From Clarkia xantiana subsp. parviflora (taxonomy: Eukaryota > Streptophyta > Magnoliopsida > Myrtales > Onagraceae), in NCBI GenBank assembly GCA_036873135.1, contig JAPTYO010000017.1, positions 1,364,001 through 1,428,000 on the forward strand: a stretch of 64,000 nt of DNA, written 5' to 3'. The notes under the pieces are model-generated. The model saw only the letters and a list, made by a program, of their open reading frames with translations, was not told where the DNA came from and did not search any database. Each line of letters starts with the position of its first letter. Position 1 is the stretch's first letter. Positions 45,862-58,128 of the stretch are shown piece after piece. A program made the position numbers and the translations under genes.

Positions 45862-48800
45862 TCAAACATGATACTTCTTCAAGTGTTCGCCACTGAAGGA
45901 ATGCTTCAACGTCTTGCCATCAAGGTCCTCTAGCCTGTATGCATTGGGTGCTGGCATCCCTACGATCTTGTAAGGTCCCTCCCATTTTGGCGATAGCTTG
46001 TTGATCCGATCTTGTTGAACGAACTCGTTCCTCCGCCAGACAAGTTCTCCCACGAAGAATTGTCGGGACCTGACACGCCGATTGTAATATCGGGCTGTTG
46101 CCAAACGCATTCGCGCCTGAACTTCATCAGCCTTCCATCTTTTCTCCTCGAGCAAGTCTAAGTCTAGACGCCTCATTTCCTCGTTTGTCAGAGGCTCGTA
46201 ATATTTCGCGCGATGGGACGCCACCGCTATTTCCACGGGAGCGACTGCCTCCGTGCCATAGACCAGGCCAAACGGAGTTTCTCCTGTCGATTGCTTGGGT
46301 GTTGTTCTCACAGCCCACAGCACGTTCTCGAGCTCATCCAGCCAATGGCCTTGCAAGGCGTAGACTCTCTTCTTCAAGCCATCCATTACGATTTTGTTGG
46401 CTGATTCCACCTGGCCATTGGTTTGAGCGTGGTGGACTGAAGCGGTCCGATGTTCGATGTTCAACTCCTCCAAGTACTCCTTCAACTTAGTCTCATTGAA
46501 CGGAGGGCCGTTGTCGCTGATCAACACTCGAGGGACCCCATACCGGGATATGATCTGAGTTTGAAGGAACTTGAGGATCTGCTACCCCGTCGTCCTGGCC
46601 AATGCCTTAGCCTCTATCCATTTTGAGAAGTAATCGATGGCCACGAGCAAATACTTGCACTGACCTTTCGCTTGGGGAAGAGGTCCCACCAAGTCAATTC
46701 CCCAGTGCGCGAAGGGCCATGCACTCCTGATGGGCATTAAGTCCGCGGCGGGAGCTACAATATTCGGAGCGTACCTCTGGCATGCATCACAGGATCGGAC
46801 CATCGCAGTCGCTTCCTTGTTCATCGAAGGCCAATAGTAGCCCAAGTTCAATGCCTTCCTCACAAGAGATCGGGCCCCTTCATGACAGGCCGCGACTCCC
46901 TCGTGTAGCTCCCTTAGGATCCGATTCGTGTCAGGTTCCGCTACGCATTTTAAGAAAGGCTTTACGTACCCTTTTTTGTATAACTGGTTGTCCACCATCG
47001 CGTAGTTGTCTGCAATCCGCCGCAACCTGACAGCTGCCACCTTGTCATCGGGGAGTGTCCCCGTAGTCAGATATGTGACCATCGGGGTCATCCAAGTGGG
47101 CTTCTCCTCTTTTTCCGATCCTGTCTCAATAGCGCAGATCTCCGCTGGATCTATGTTCGAGATAATCACCTTCTCTAGGAAATGCACCTTCCGATTCTCC
47201 TCGGGGGCCACTCCCAGAGCAAACTTGCTTAAGGCATCTGCTTCCGCGTTTTCTTCCCTCGGGATCGCCTCGATATCAAAGCTTTTGAAGCTTCCCTTCA
47301 AAGTCTGCACCTCGTGCAAATACTTCTTCATTGTCGAGCTCCTGGCTTCATAATTCCCCTGGACTTGATTTACAACCAAGCTAGCATCGCACTTCACTTT
47401 TAAATGATCGACCCCCATACCCTTGGCAATCTTAAGGCCTGTGATGAGAGCCACATACTCCGCTTCGTTGTTGGTGGCTTTGAACGTCAACGCCAAGGCA
47501 TATCGTAGGGGCTCGCCTCCACCGGGCGGTATCAATATGAATCCTGCCCCCGAGCCTTCTATACTCGATTAACCATCAGTGTACATCTCCCAGGTGTTCT
47601 CCTCATTTGGCTGTTCTGGCTGTTGTTCTGTTGTCGGGACTTCTTCCCTGGTTGCCCCCTCTGCGCGACCCGTTACTTCCAGATCGGGTGCCATAGACTC
47701 AGCTATAAAATCCGCCAATACCTGGCCCTTAATAGCGGTTCTCGGGGCGAAATGAATACGAAACTCCGTCAGCTCGATGGCCCATTTTACCAATCTCCCC
47801 GACGCCTCCGGTCGGTTCAAAAAGTGTTTCAGGGGCTGATTAGTCAATACCGTGACTTCATGGGCATGGAAGTAAGGTCGTAGCTTTCGAGCGGCAATAA
47901 TCAACGCGAAGAGATACTTCTCAATAGCGGGATAGTTTATTTCAGACTTGACAAACGCCTTGCTTACATAATAGACAGGCACTTGGTTGCCCTTGACAAT
48001 TTTAATCAAAACAGAAGTAACAGCCACATCAGAAACAGCCAAATAGAGATAGAGCGGCTCGCCTGGAACTGGTTTCGCCAACAGCGGGAGGGTACGGAGG
48101 TGCTGCTTGAGTGCCTGGAACGCCTCCTCACACTTGTCGGTCCATTCGAACTTCTTGTTGGCCCTCAGCACATCAAAAAATGGCATAGCTCGGTCACTTT
48201 CCTTGGATAGGAAGCGATTCATCGCGGCCAGCCGGCCATTCAGCACCTGGACCTCCCGATGAGTCTTCGGGGACTGCATCTCCTCGATTGCTCGCAGCTT
48301 CTCGGGGTTTACCTCAATTCCTCTCTGGCTCACCATGAACCCGAGGAACTTCCCCGAGTTCACCCCAAAAGCACACTTGTCGGGGTTCAGCCGAACCTGA
48401 TGGAACTTCATCCGCTCAAATGCTGCCGCCAAGTTCTGGAAATGGTCTCCTGCCTGTCAGGACTTCACCAGCATGTCATCCACATACGCATCCATGGTTT
48501 TCCCCAACATGTCTCCGAACAACTTGTTCACCATTCGCTGGTAAGTTGCTCCGGCATTGATCAATCCGAAGGGCATCACGTCGTAATGGTAGACGTCACT
48601 GTCGGCATAGAAGGCCGTATGGGGGGCATCCTCCTTCGCCATCTTGATCTGGTTGTACCCGGAATAGGCATCCATGAAGCTCAGCAGCTCATGTCCCGAT
48701 GTGGCATCCACTAACTGATCAATCCTCGGGAGCGGGTAACAATCCTTCGGGCAAGCCTTGTTCAAGTCACGGAAATCGACACACATCCGCCACTTCCTGT

Positions 48801-51518
48801 TACTCTTTCGCACCAGGACTGGGTTAGCCACCCAAGTCTGGAATCGGAGCTCCTTGATGAATCCAGCATCGAGCAGTCTGCCCACCTCTTGCTGAATCGC
48901 GATCCTCTTGTCTGCGCCCATCGGACGCCTTCTCTGCGCGATAGGCTTGATCGCGGTGTCTATCTTCAGCTCGTGCACTATCACGTCGGGGCTTATTCCT
49001 GGCATATCACTCGGGGACCAGGCAAACAGCTCCTTAAACTCCTTCAGGAGCTCGATCAACTCTTTGGCTCTACCCTCCGACAAAGCAGACCCGATCTTCA
49101 CCTTCCTCTGAGGCCCATCGATCTCAACCTCCTTCAGATCCTCCATGGGGGCGGGACGCCCGTACTCCTCTCGAGGATCGGCGTCAGTTTGAAGGACAGT
49201 CATGGCCTCCCTCCTTCTCCGTCGGGTGGCGTTAACGTAGCATTTCCGTGATGCCACTTGGTCACCCTTGACTTCTCCGACCCCATTGTCAGTCGGGAAC
49301 TTCATCTTCTGGTGGACCGTCGAGGCGACTGCCAGGAGAGGGTTGATAGTGGTCCTCTCGATAATAGCGTTGTATGCCCCCGCAGACTCCACGACAACGA
49401 AATCTACGTTTCGCTTCTCCATCTTCCAGCCACTACCAAACTCCACCGGTAAGGTAATCATTCCCAGCGGGTAAGAGGTGGAACCAGAGAATCCCACCAT
49501 CGGGAAGTCCACCTGTGTGAGGCCCTTCTTCGTCTTTCCCATGGCTTCCAGAGCGTCCATGAAAAGAATATCGGAGGAACTCCCTCCGTCTATCAAGATC
49601 CGCTTCATCTCGAATCCGTCTACGTCCAGGGTCACGACCAAGGCGTCATCGTGAGGGCTCTCCACGCCTACTAGATCCTCCGCCGAGAAAGAAATTACCA
49701 TTTCCTCCTTCAGGGTCCACGACCGGGACCTTTTGCCTAGCACCACCGCGGCAGATATGCGGGAAGCGTAGTTCTCTCGGGAAGCGGAGGTATCACCTCC
49801 CGCCGCCATTCCTCCGTGGATGACGTTGATAGTTCCCCGCCTCTCCTTCCGGGCACCCGAACCTGAGGCTTCTTGCTCAACCTTCTTCTTCTTCGGGGAT
49901 CGATCACGGGATTTGGAGCGGGACCGTGATAGACTTTTGGAGCGGGATCGGCACCTTCCCCTTCCAACGAACTCTTTCAACTTCCCCTTCTGGATCAGCT
50001 TTTCAATTTCCTTCTTCAGCTCCCGACAGTTTTCAGTGTCGTGACCATTGGCTCGATGGTAACGACAGTAGCGGTCAGGGCGGCCTCCTAGGAAATCGCC
50101 TTCTTTCCTCGGAGGGTATCGGGCGAGACCCTGTCTGTCCATCACAGCTAACACAGAGGTCATCGAGCTATTGATGGGAACGGCCCGACCTTCTCGGTTG
50201 TCCTTCCTCGGAGGACGCTTGTCTTCTCTTTTATCAGGACGACCACGGTTCCTACTTCTTTCCGACTTGTCGCTCCCTTTGCGATCATCCGACAGCTTAG
50301 ACGATGGCTTTCCTCTCCCCGATTTCGGAGGATCGAGCTCTCCGGCAGCAATCTTCGACTCCTGGACGTCGATTTGCTGTTTCACCCTCGCTTGCAGGGC
50401 CTCCATACTCCACAAAGCCTTCGCGGCTACGCTGTGCATCAGGTCAGAGCCGTATGGGGCGCTCATGTTCCGCAGGAAAGTACGGATGGTCTCTCCCTCC
50501 GAGATTTCTTCATCAATCTCCGCAGCACTAGCAGTGAACCGTTGGTAATAGTATGCCAACGATTCATCGGGTCTCTGCACCACCTGGGTCAGGACCTCAC
50601 ACTCTTCAGAAGACGCCTCCGACCCTGGTATTGCTTGATGAAGCGATCGTGCATATCAGCCCAGTACGTGATGCATCCTGGCGGGAGGCTGAAGAACCAA
50701 GTCATGGCCCTTTCTCCCAGGGTTATCGGGAATAATGAACAGATAAGGTCATCGTTCGATGTTCGTCCCATACAGGCTTGGACATGCCTCTGAACATGGC
50801 GAACTGGGTCCCCCTCACCATCGTACTCCTTGATGGTCGGGATACCTAGCCCGGGCGGGGCGACGGTATCTATTAGCCGCGGCACGAAAGGATGGCTGGA
50901 CCGATCCCTTAGCTTCGATGTCATCTGCTTCTGATCACCCATACAGATGCTAACGATCTTCACCACCTGATCGGGGGTGATGGGGCCATTCAGGGGAATG
51001 GTCCTATTTTGCACTGGTCCTGGGCCGTCGACCACGAACTTCTCCAGGTGTGCTGGTTCCTTACCCTTGCTCCTGGGCAAAACCTCCTGTTCCTCTGGGT
51101 CCACCCTCGGCGGGGGTGGTGGTAATTTTTCTCGCGGAGGCAACTCCTCCGCCCTCCTGGCGGCCTCTCTCTTGTCCAGCAAGGCCTCCATGGCAGCTAA
51201 GAACATGGGCATAGCATCTGCTACTGCCTTGGCCAACTCCGAGTTCGAAGACGACCCTTCTTCCCTTCGCGGGACTCCTTCTCCTCCATGGCCTACCGGG
51301 TTCGGGGGAGCCTCATCTTCCTCCCTACGCGGGACATCCTGCCTGTTCCTCTCTGTGTCTCGGACTGAGACCTCATAGCCATCACCCTGCCCCCCTGTCT
51401 GGGAAAGAGCGGGGTTCTCACCTTGTTCAGCAACACGTTCCGGCAACGGGGAATTCACAGTTCCTGCGGGACGAGAACTGCCAGCCTGAACTTGCTATTT
51501 CTTGCCACCACCGGCCAT
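45862..51518 (-). pseudogene. Gag-Pol polyprotein of G2 (gag, PR, RT, RH, aRH, IN), five breaks
   Basis: Starts at ATG 51518 (MAGGGKK); G4's gag start is similar. Domains along the minus strand: gag core about 51000-50400; zinc knuckle C-x2-H-x4-H-x4-C near 50030-50072; protease with IDGGSSSDIL near 49565-49595; RT with FRDLNKACPKDCYPLPRID near 48720-48780 and YVDDM at about 48474-48488; RNase H near 47700-48050; archaeal-type RNase H (YTDG, NNEAEY, REENAEADALS) near 47240-47570; integrase with an HHCC-like region, WGIDLVGPLP, LISDNGPPFN and NGQVESANK near 45950-46800; end KKYHV. Breaks: TAG 51495-51497, frameshift near 50585, TGA 48454-48456, TAA 47566-47568, TAG 46582-46584 (shared with G1). 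It would otherwise supply all reverse-transcription and integration activities. Confidence 0.9.
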
Positions 51519-51560
51519 TGATCTGGTAGAAACTATCTTGACTTTTAGTAAGTTTTCCAC

Positions 51561-51572
51561 AGAAGGCGCCAA
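51561..51572 (-). other. Primer-binding site of G2
   Basis: On the minus strand, TTGGCGCCTTCT directly follows the LTR end CCAACA. The related elements G4 and G5 have TTGGCGCCGTCTG in the same place. tRNA not assigned. Confidence 0.75.
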
Positions 51573-51655
51573 TGTTGGATCACGGGCGAAGCTCCGTTAC
51601 GTTCTTGACGGAAAGCTCGAACTCCTGGGCTCCGCGTAATCCTGCAAAAGGGGAT
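51573..51655 (-). repeat. 5' LTR of G2, U5-side piece (includes the GGGAT duplicated by G5)
   Basis: Identical in outline to 40960-41042. Cut by G5 immediately after GGGAT (51651-51655). Confidence 0.9.
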
Positions 51656-52709
51656 TGATGGATATACGCCCAATTTGAACCCGTTGACTTCCGAACCGTT
51701 GTATTTTTATCATCCCATTTATGATTGTAAATCGAAACTTCAACCCGAACCCTTCGCGAAAACACCAACGGCTCGGACGAGGCCGAAGCGCCCGTCCGGC
51801 CGAGTCAGACTCGCCTAGGTGAGGTTGGGTGGCCACACCCGACCTCCCCTAGGGGAGATCGGGTCAGCCAACCCGATCTCTCCTAGGAGAGATCGGGTTG
51901 GCCAACCCGATCTCTCCTAGGAGAGATCGGGTCGGCCAACCCGATCTCTCCTAGGAGAGATCGGGTCGGCCAACCCGATCTCCCCTAGGGGGGATGGGGT
52001 TGGCCAACCCCATCCTCCCTAGGAGGGGTTGGGTGCCCTCACCCAACCCCTACCCTTGGGGGTCAGATTTCTCCTCCCCCCAAGGGCCCCGGCACCATTT
52101 TCGGACTCCCACCCTCGATTCACTCCGCCTACCTTCTCCGTATCCTGAGGTCTTAATTATGTGCTTAAAGGATAATTAATTGTGTTTAAAGGCTAACGAT
52201 GTCATTAAGCCACCTTAATGACACCGTTGCCTATAAATACCCCACCTTCACAACTCATTTGATCATCTTGGCAAGTTGCACAATTTTGCTCTGACATCTC
52301 TCTAGCTTTATCTCTCTAAAACCGTACTGACTTAGGCATCGGAGAGGGTTCATCAGGCACCACCCCCCCTCTGTGCCTGGTATTGCCCCTCTTGCAGGGT
52401 GGCAAGGAGAAGAGAACCAAGGAAGCAGAAGAGCATAGAGCAGTAGGACAAGCCCCAGGGGTAAGAAGTATAAGCCTCAGGAGGTCAGAAGGAGAGAAGA
52501 AAAGGAGGTCAGAGGGAGAGAAGAGAAGGACACATATCAGAACGACTACCCCAAGGGAGTATAAGGGCAGGGATCAGAACGACTACCCCAAGGGAGTATA
52601 AGGGTACGGATCAGAATGACTAGTCCTAGGAGCACTGAACCCGACATTTCATTAGTGGGAGATAAATTCTAAATTGACGACCCGTTGACCTAGACTTTAT
52701 AACCTAACA
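51656..52709 (+). repeat. 5' LTR of G5 (1054 bp)
   Basis: TGATGGATATACG to AACCTAACA. Contains the palindromic array (about 51805-52052), a CCTATAAATACCCC TATA box near 52230, GCATCGGAGAGGG near 52336, hairpin CAGGCAC...GTGCCTG at 52354-52379, and two copies of a 39-bp GATCAGAACGACTACCCCAA-type unit near 52530-52610. Short open frames inside it occur identically in the 3' LTR and have no family match I recognise. Confidence 0.92.
51805..52052. repeat. Palindrome array in the G5 5' LTR (17-bp alternating inverted repeats)
   Basis: The 34-bp unit is palindromic about two centres: CCTAGG (arms ACCCGATCTCT / AGAGATCGGGT) and GGCC (arms ATCGGGTT / AACCCGAT). It is therefore a chain of a 17-bp sequence alternating with its own complement. 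There are one more unit and different flanking-unit sequences compared with the 3' LTR copy (60929-61142). Outer members have diverged arms that still pair. Confidence 0.88.
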
Positions 52710-52727
52710 CTTGGCGCCGTCTGTGGG
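52710..52727 (+). other. Primer-binding site of G5
   Basis: TTGGCGCCGTCTGTGGG begins one base after the LTR end, the same sequence as in G4. Confidence 0.75.
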
Positions 52728-54445
52728 CTTCGAACAGAAAGCCTGACAATCACGAGAGCGAAGACGAACAATTTAGTGTCTAGAGATAATCGCCCACCTG
52801 GGGGCAATAGGCAAGAAAGACATCCTATACCTCCAGCAAGGCAGCCTAACCCAGAGAAACAGCCTGCACACCAGAGCCTCAGGTAGCCCCACAGGCACCC
52901 CAGCCTAACAAGCAGGGAGGAAGCTTCCACAGCTCCAACTCCATTGACTAGGAAGCCATAGGGACAGGGGGGCAACAAGGAGTGCCATCCCAATACACCA
53001 GCATGAAGAAGAACAAGTCCCAGAAGACGAACACCACTTGCACCCTCGAACAGGGCAGTGAGAAGAACAAAGGAGAGACAACCAAAGGCCACCCCCAGAG
53101 GGAAGGCAGCAGTCTGTGCCTCCAAGGCAGCAACAGACACAGCAGGATGCCAGGGCATACACACCTCTGGGGGCAGATAGACAGGCAAGACCTCCAAGGA
53201 GGCATGGATTCAACCAAGTACCCCAACAGGGACATATACCGCACTAAGGGAGGACATACATGCCAGACCAACAAGGATATAGGAGTTCCAACATCAACCA
53301 TGGCAATGTACACATACAGTCCGTATCACCACAGACATGCCTAAGGGACATACCAAGGAAAGCTCAAAGGGAGGGACATAGTCCCAACAACACAATAAAG
53401 CAACCACCTACCCATGATACAGCACGACAGGTCCAAACCCCTTGTGCATGACAATCCCTGGCACACGTCCTCCTAGGACAGAGGAGGAGTTGAAAAGACA
53501 AGGATTTGAACAGGGAACTAATAGAGTACCACACCACGTCAGCACATAGCTACTACAATGGGAAGTCTCATGGAGAGACATAGTGAAGTGAGATCACACA
53601 TAGCATACATGAAGGATACACCTCCACCTAGTCCGCCTTGCAAGGATGCGACCTTATATTCCTCAAGTGGAAGGAATACACACAGACTACTGGAGGAAGA
53701 CAGCTACATTACCAAGGAAGCAAGGGATTTCAACACCCCACACCCATATCCTTCCCATATCCTCTTATTTAATTTAACTGCATAACAAGTCAACTCCCTA
53801 AAAGGAGTAGATTATGATACTTAACATCAACATGTTTTCCAAGAATGACCATACCGGACGCCTTCGGGCTCCGTGATATATATATACACAGGTGGACCAC
53901 TAGAAGAATCAGTAAAAGGCCGTCGACAATCAAGAGATGCACAAGCAACAGATTCCTCAATCCCAAAGAACACCTATAAGGTCAAGTTTCTGGGAAAGAT
54001 CACAAGATGGAAAGCTCACTTACAAAAATAAGTTGAGCACTCCCAACATCCTATAGAGGAACTACCATGAAGGATTACCCCTACTACAACCGTCCACTAA
54101 GCATCCTAGGGCCAAGCCCGTCAAAGGATCCCATCTGGCATTGGTATGCAAGGGGGGCACCAGTCACAACATGCCCTCCCCACAAACGCCCATTAGCACA
54201 AGAGGGGGTAGCCGCGAACACATCCCTCAAAAAATGGAGGAAACCATATCACATGGGTAACGCCCACCATCAAAGGCAAACACCTCCAGCGGATCTTTAT
54301 GATTTCACAAAATAGCCAGGAGACACAACCACACTTAGAAAGCTCATCCAAGATAATGGAATACACTTCCATCAAAAACCCTCAAGGACACCAAGCCTAG
54401 CAAAGGAAGAACGGTGACACCATCATCAAGCTTTTAAAAAGGGAT
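52728..54445. other. G5 interior, former gag region, no supported gene
   Basis: Gln/Pro/Asn-coding-like, A/C-rich sequence with many short frames and frequent stops. Its position after the PBS suggests a ruined gag, but I cannot identify gag motifs. Confidence 0.4.
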
Positions 54446-54676
54446 ATGGAAAACATAGTATTTCCACACAATGATATGTTAGTCATAAGAGAGGGAATCA
54501 CCAACTTTGACATGAAGAGAACCATAGTACATGAAAGGAGTCCGTCAGACATCTCCCATGACCAACCATTGATGATACTAGAGAAGAGTCAGGCATACCT
54601 AATACCAAGGGACCCCCTACTAGTAAAGGTGGTCAGAACATCAACACACCCATTAGGGACACGACACTGCAAATGA
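54446..54676 (+). pseudogene. Retroviral-type protease remnant in G5
   Basis: A short open segment that aligns with the G3a protease along its length: IVFPHNDMLVI against IVYPHDDALVI, then NFDMKRTIVHERSPSDI against GYDVKHILVDGGSSADI, and a PLGT against PLGI. The catalytic DGG is replaced by HER, so it cannot be an active aspartic protease. It links G5 to the G3 lineage. Confidence 0.6.
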
Positions 54677-56490
54677 ACCAGGAAAAGGATGGAACACATA
54701 TCCTTACAAGTATCCTTACAAGTATCCTTACAAGTATCCTTGCATTTATCCTTGCAAAAATAAACTCCGTAGATAAAGAGGTCATCTAATAGATGACTAT
54801 GTCTCTGTTCTCAAAATATGATCCTAACCCGGAGATCCTTGGACTCCGTATCATATATGCAATGAATAACATGTTCATCAAAGATAGGTACACGAAGATT
54901 CAAGACAGCGCCATAAAGATTAGGCGCATACCTCTACCAAGTACGACACATTTGAGTGTTCATAAACACTCCCTCGCCATCGCACAAGAAAGGAGGGAAA
55001 CCAAGGATACAAGTCCTAATAGAATAAACATCAGTAGAAAATCCGGTCATTGAAGTCATGCACCAAGAGAGAAACTCTAAAGATGCAAGTTTAGCAAAGG
55101 AGATAGTGCAACAACTAGAGTGTGAAAAAGGAGATACATCTCCTACCAAGAGCCTTAGGGCAGGATAATAGTTCTACAAGATCAACCAAAGAAGAGCTCT
55201 AAAGCTTGGGAAGTAAGGTTTCAAGATCGACCTTCACACTAGACGCACATCCCGATCAACCACCTTGTCTGCAAATGATAAGACATTTGACTCTGGCATC
55301 CCATCAAGAGGAGAACCCCGATAAAAGGGGCACTAGAAAAATATCCCGCCTCTAAGGCCATACACCAAATACATGATGAATGAAGGTTATGACAAAACAA
55401 AAGAGGAGGGACTTGTCAGCTCAACACACCTCAAACACGTATACGTACGCAATACAAATGCAGCCTCTAATGAAGTTATCCAACAAGGAATAGCCAATAC
55501 GGGAACAAACCCAGGGAAAATCAGGGAGCATCACCTGCAAACCTAAAGGAAAACGCCCTTTTTAGATTCAAGTCCTAATTCGAAGGAAGTCTACAATCAA
55601 CATTCAAGGTGGGAGGAGCATGACCAATGGGACACCCCCTAAGGGCATTGAAGAATACTCCAATGTGAAGGAAAAGGCAAGGCACTCTAAGTGCCACAAC
55701 ACTCCAAGAAGATACAGCCCGGTCAGACCCCCACACCCCCATGCACGAGCAAAGAGCATGGATCAGATTGAATAGTCTGAAACACACCTATGAGATTAAC
55801 AACTCAAGACGCCATTCTATGAGAGAGCTTTTCAACCTAAAGCACAAGCAAGGGGGGGAAAGAAGTTACAAGCACCCCTAGGATACAGACACTGCCGCAT
55901 CCTGGTTATCAAGAGAATGAAAATCACCCCCACCCACCCAAAGCAAAAGCTCTTCCACCCAACCTCCAAAGACACATCCGACAAAGGCATCATTCAAACC
56001 ATACCTGTGACTGAAACAAGCAAGCATGAGAAAGAGTAGATCCTACAAGGGACACTCATCGCATTCAAAGAGGCAGACAAGGGAGCCCCGAGCGTAAGGG
56101 GTACCCAACCAAGAAAATGAACAAGGGACCTTCAACGGCCAAATATGAAAGGCGGTGTGACCACCAAGCAACTTGGGGGGCACCAAACGAATAAGTGCTT
56201 GGTAGTCCACCTAAGTATAAAAGAAGAGATTAGAGGCAGAAGATCACAATAACATGCGATACCACTTCTCCTAGAAGAGGTCACATAGAGGAAAGCATCC
56301 TCGACTCCCTATACGAACTCGTCCTAAGTTGGCAACACACAAACATCGCCCTCGAAAGGTGATCTCCCACATTGAAGAAAAAGCGTGGTAACAGGCAATA
56401 TCGTAGAAGGAGAAGTCAAGTAAAGACTCGAAAAGCATACCAAAAATGCACCATACATGAGAAGGGACACAAGATAAGGTAATATTATGA
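54677..56490. other. G5 interior, no supported gene
   Basis: Contains a small run of a 12-bp repeat (TATCCTTACAAG, about four copies) at 54706-54760. Otherwise A/C-rich sequence with short frames and no recognisable RT, RNase H or integrase motif. Confidence 0.45.
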
Positions 56491-57425
56491 GCCCTCCGGG
56501 AGCCAATCCCGCGAACACATTCGACGCCCCCAAGAGCGTATCTTGAGAGTAGTTCTAAAACTACGAACCCTGTGCCCTCCGGGAGCCTATCCCGCGAACA
56601 GATTCGACGCCCCCAAGAGCGTATCTTGAGAGTAGTTTTTATACTACGATCTTCGACGCCCCCAAGAGCGTATCTTGAGAGTAGTGTTCATACTACGACT
56701 TTCGACGCCCCCAAGAGCGTATCTTGAGAGTAGTTATTACACTACGACCTTCGACGCACCAAGAGCGTATCTTGAGAGTGGTTTCCAAAAACTACGAACT
56801 TCGACGCCCCCAAGAGCGTATCTTGAGAGTAGTGTTCATACTACGACCTTCGACGCCCCCAAGAGCGTATCTTGAGAGTAGTTATTACACTACGAATTCG
56901 ACGCACCAAGAGCGTATCTTGAGAGTGGTTTCCAAAAACTACGATTTCGACGCCCCCAGGAGCGTATCTTGAGGTAGATTTGCAACCTACCAGATTCGAC
57001 GCCCCCAAGAGCGTATCTTGAGGTAGAAAAAACACTACCAGTTCGACGCCCCCAAGAGCGTATCTTGAGGTAGATTTCAAACTACCAGTTCGACGCCCAC
57101 CAGGAGCGTATCTTTGGTCTAACCTGAGCCCTCCGGGAGCCTATCCTGTGAAACGTTAAGTGCCGTCCGAGAGCCTGTCTCGTGAACAGTTTGACACCCG
57201 TCAAGAAGGTATCGGTGGACTAACCTGCGCCCTCCGGGAGCCTATCCTGTGAAACGTTAAGTGCCGTCCGAGAGCCTGTCTCGTGAACAGATTTGACACC
57301 CGTCAAGAAGGTATCGGTGGACTAACCTGTGCCCTCCGGGAGCCTATCCTGTGAAACGTTAAGTGCCGTCCGAGAGCCTGTCTCGTGAAAAGATTTCGAC
57401 GCCCACCAAGAGCGTATCTTTGGTC
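56491..57425. repeat. G5 hairpin array: about 20 stem-loops with a conserved GCSTR-like loop
   Basis: Units of ~50 bp (left part) and ~105 bp (right part) each hold 5-bp stems around a five-base loop: CGGGA-GCCTA-TCCCG (56580-56594), CGGGA-GCCAA-TCCCG (56497-56511), CAAGA-GCGTA-TCTTG (many), CGAGA-GCCTG-TCTCG (three), CAGGA-GCGTA-TCTTG. Stems change while pairing is kept. In the left part each is followed by a second hairpin GTAGT...ACTAC or GGTAG...CTACC with hypervariable loop. Confidence 0.85.
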
Positions 57426-58128
57426 TAACAGTACATCGTATACCGTGTAAGGGGTATCAGAAGAGATCATCACACCACGCTTAGAAGGATACCATTCTTA
57501 GAAGGATACCATGCTTAGAAGGATACCATGCTCAGAAGGATACCATAAGAAAGAAATTTCTAAGTAAAGTAATGTGAAGAACAAGTAATGTTTTTTCTTG
57601 ATGAGATAGCAGGTATGATGTGAAGGAAAGCACAAAAGAAAGAAAAAGAAAGGAAAGCATATTCAAAAGAGAAGTCCATGACCAAAGGATCATATACAGA
57701 AGTACAAGAGGTTATCATGAAAAGTAACGAGTTATACTACCACCCATATCACAAGTCAAGAGAAGTATCTCAAAGGAACCCAACACCACCAAGAAGGATA
57801 GCAAAGACATGAAATCCGAAGGTCAAAGCTCTCAAAATAAGCTCGACCCATCAAGAAGAGAATTGCCTTACAAGTCACACAAATCAACCTCCGACAAATA
57901 TTATTGTCATACATGTCGCCCTCGCGTGACCTATGCTCGTATCAGACTTGAACATCGTCAAGCACAACTCATGAAGGAAACATCTAAAGAGCGTAAAAGA
58001 TACAACATCCGACAAGACGAGACATCGGGACCTAACCCAACAAACATAGCCTACACAAAAGGCAACTATAGCAATAAAGGCTCTCCAACGAGAAAGGAAT
58101 ACTAAAGCACAACTCCATACATCGTGAC
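57426..58128. other. G5 interior, no supported gene
   Basis: Begins with four short repeats of AGAAGGATACCAT (57480-57545), then A-rich sequence without a recognisable frame. Confidence 0.45.

Noticed and set aside
52697..53313. Long minus-strand frames in the G5 leader, Leu/Cys-rich
   Set aside because: Composition reflects the complement of a Gln/Pro/Thr-coding gag-like strand; no family features and no conservation elsewhere here.
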